This document shows, one piece after another, positions 63,700 through 64,000 of a DNA stretch of 64,000 nt. This DNA is from Streptomyces collinus (lineage in GTDB: Bacteria; Actinomycetota; Actinomycetes; Streptomycetales; Streptomycetaceae), in NCBI RefSeq assembly GCF_031348265.1, contig NZ_CP133771.1, positions 6,386,001-6,450,000 of the forward strand. Reading direction: 5' to 3'. Every line of letters begins with the position of its first letter. The stretch's first letter is position 1. The position numbers and the translations under genes were made by a program. The notes under the pieces were generated by a model. That model saw only the letters and a list, made by a program, of their open reading frames with translations, searched no databases and was not told the origin of the DNA.

Positions 63700-64000
63700 A
63701 CTCGTCGATCTTGGGCGTCATGTCACACTTCGCTTTGGCGTGAGTATACGAAGAGGCATTCCTTGTGAGCTTGATCAGCTCACCGCGCACCGCGGCATCG
63801 CTGGAATTTCTCGCCTGTTTCAACTCGGTGGAAACGCTGAGATTGTATTGCCCACCTGGAGCCTTCCCAGCTGAAGTGCATGGAACGAAGATGGCCGCGA
63901 ACCTACTGGATGCGACGGCTTTATCTCCCGCCGTGAAGGGTGTGAGCGATTTGGTGGATGCTTCGTTCGCAGCTGTTCCTTTGACCCATTGAGTCCAGCT
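63698..64000 (-). CDS. Unidentified protein, C-terminal 100 residues (5' end outside the window)
   Basis: On the minus strand the frame is open from the window edge to a TAG at 63698-63700. The translation is ordinary protein-like sequence: FTAGDKAVASSRFAAIFVPC, then QYNLSVSTELKQARNSSDAA and HAKAKCDMTPKIDE at the end. No family is recognised. Two Cys are visible. The start lies beyond the right edge, so it has no start codon in the window. The DNA is AT-richer than most of the window. An opposing frame at 63765-63992 is shorter and looks less natural. Confidence 0.5.
   Translation of the reverse strand, partial: SWTQWVKGTAANEASTKSLTPFTAGDKAVASSRFAAIFVPCTSAGKAPGGQYNLSVSTELKQARNSSDAAVRGELIKLTRNASSYTHAKAKCDMTPKIDE

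Noticed and set aside
63765..63992. 75-codon plus-strand frame at the right edge
   Set aside because: Opposite to a longer open minus-strand frame with a more natural composition; no ribosome site.

Overview
The window is chromosomal DNA of a Streptomyces (or very close relative). The evidence is GC content above 70% with strong third-position GC bias, many GTG starts and ATGA/GTGA stop-start overlaps, and the actinobacterial orders dxr - M50 protease - ispG and rimP-nusA-ylxR-infB-DUF503-rbfA-truB. A type VII (ESX) secretion locus and short interspersed GC-rich repeats of streptomycete type also fit.

Bases 1-18650 read as a complete xyloglucan-utilisation locus. A GH3 beta-glucosidase (minus, cut by the left edge) diverges from an operon-like run of a Tat/lipoprotein sugar-binding protein, two CUT1-type permeases, a secreted GH74 endo-xyloglucanase, a GH42 beta-galactosidase, a GH95 alpha-fucosidase/galactosidase-type enzyme and a secreted GH12 endoglucanase. 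On the other strand lie a sulfotransferase-family gene, a GH31 alpha-xylosidase and a LacI-family repressor. The same palindrome, TCGAAGCGCTTCGA, occurs twice in the GH3/transporter divergent region and twice upstream of lacI (one copy imperfect), which ties the whole locus to that regulator. GH74 and GH12 would cut the glucan outside the cell, the transporter would import oligosaccharides (its ATPase is not in the window), and the GH95, GH42, GH31 and GH3 enzymes would strip Fuc, Gal, Xyl and Glc inside.

Bases 18860-28300 hold housekeeping genes: an acyl-CoA dehydrogenase broken by an apparent 1-bp deletion, dxr, a site-2 protease, ispG, two GNAT acetyltransferases and proS. Bases 28369-30311 (minus) hold an APH-fold protein lacking the catalytic Asp, a ferritin-like protein and a lipoprotein. 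Bases 30528-37500 are the translation/transcription operon rimP to truB. Next comes a 1133-residue fusion of a trypsin-like domain, whose catalytic Ser reads as Ala, with a P-loop NTPase and a long helical region, then ribF. Bases 42355-48225 (minus) encode a five-gene oligopeptide/nickel-type ABC transporter.

Bases 48522-62895 are an ESX locus. It holds a MinD/EspI-like ATPase with long Pro/Gln/Ala-rich arms, a conserved partner, EccE, EccB, two different mycosin proteases, a small membrane protein, two WXG-region helical proteins and two WXG100 proteins. EccC and EccD are not seen and probably lie beyond the right edge. After the esx terminator the right end is disturbed: an orphan coding remnant, a truncated IS982-type transposase and the 3' end of an unidentified gene.
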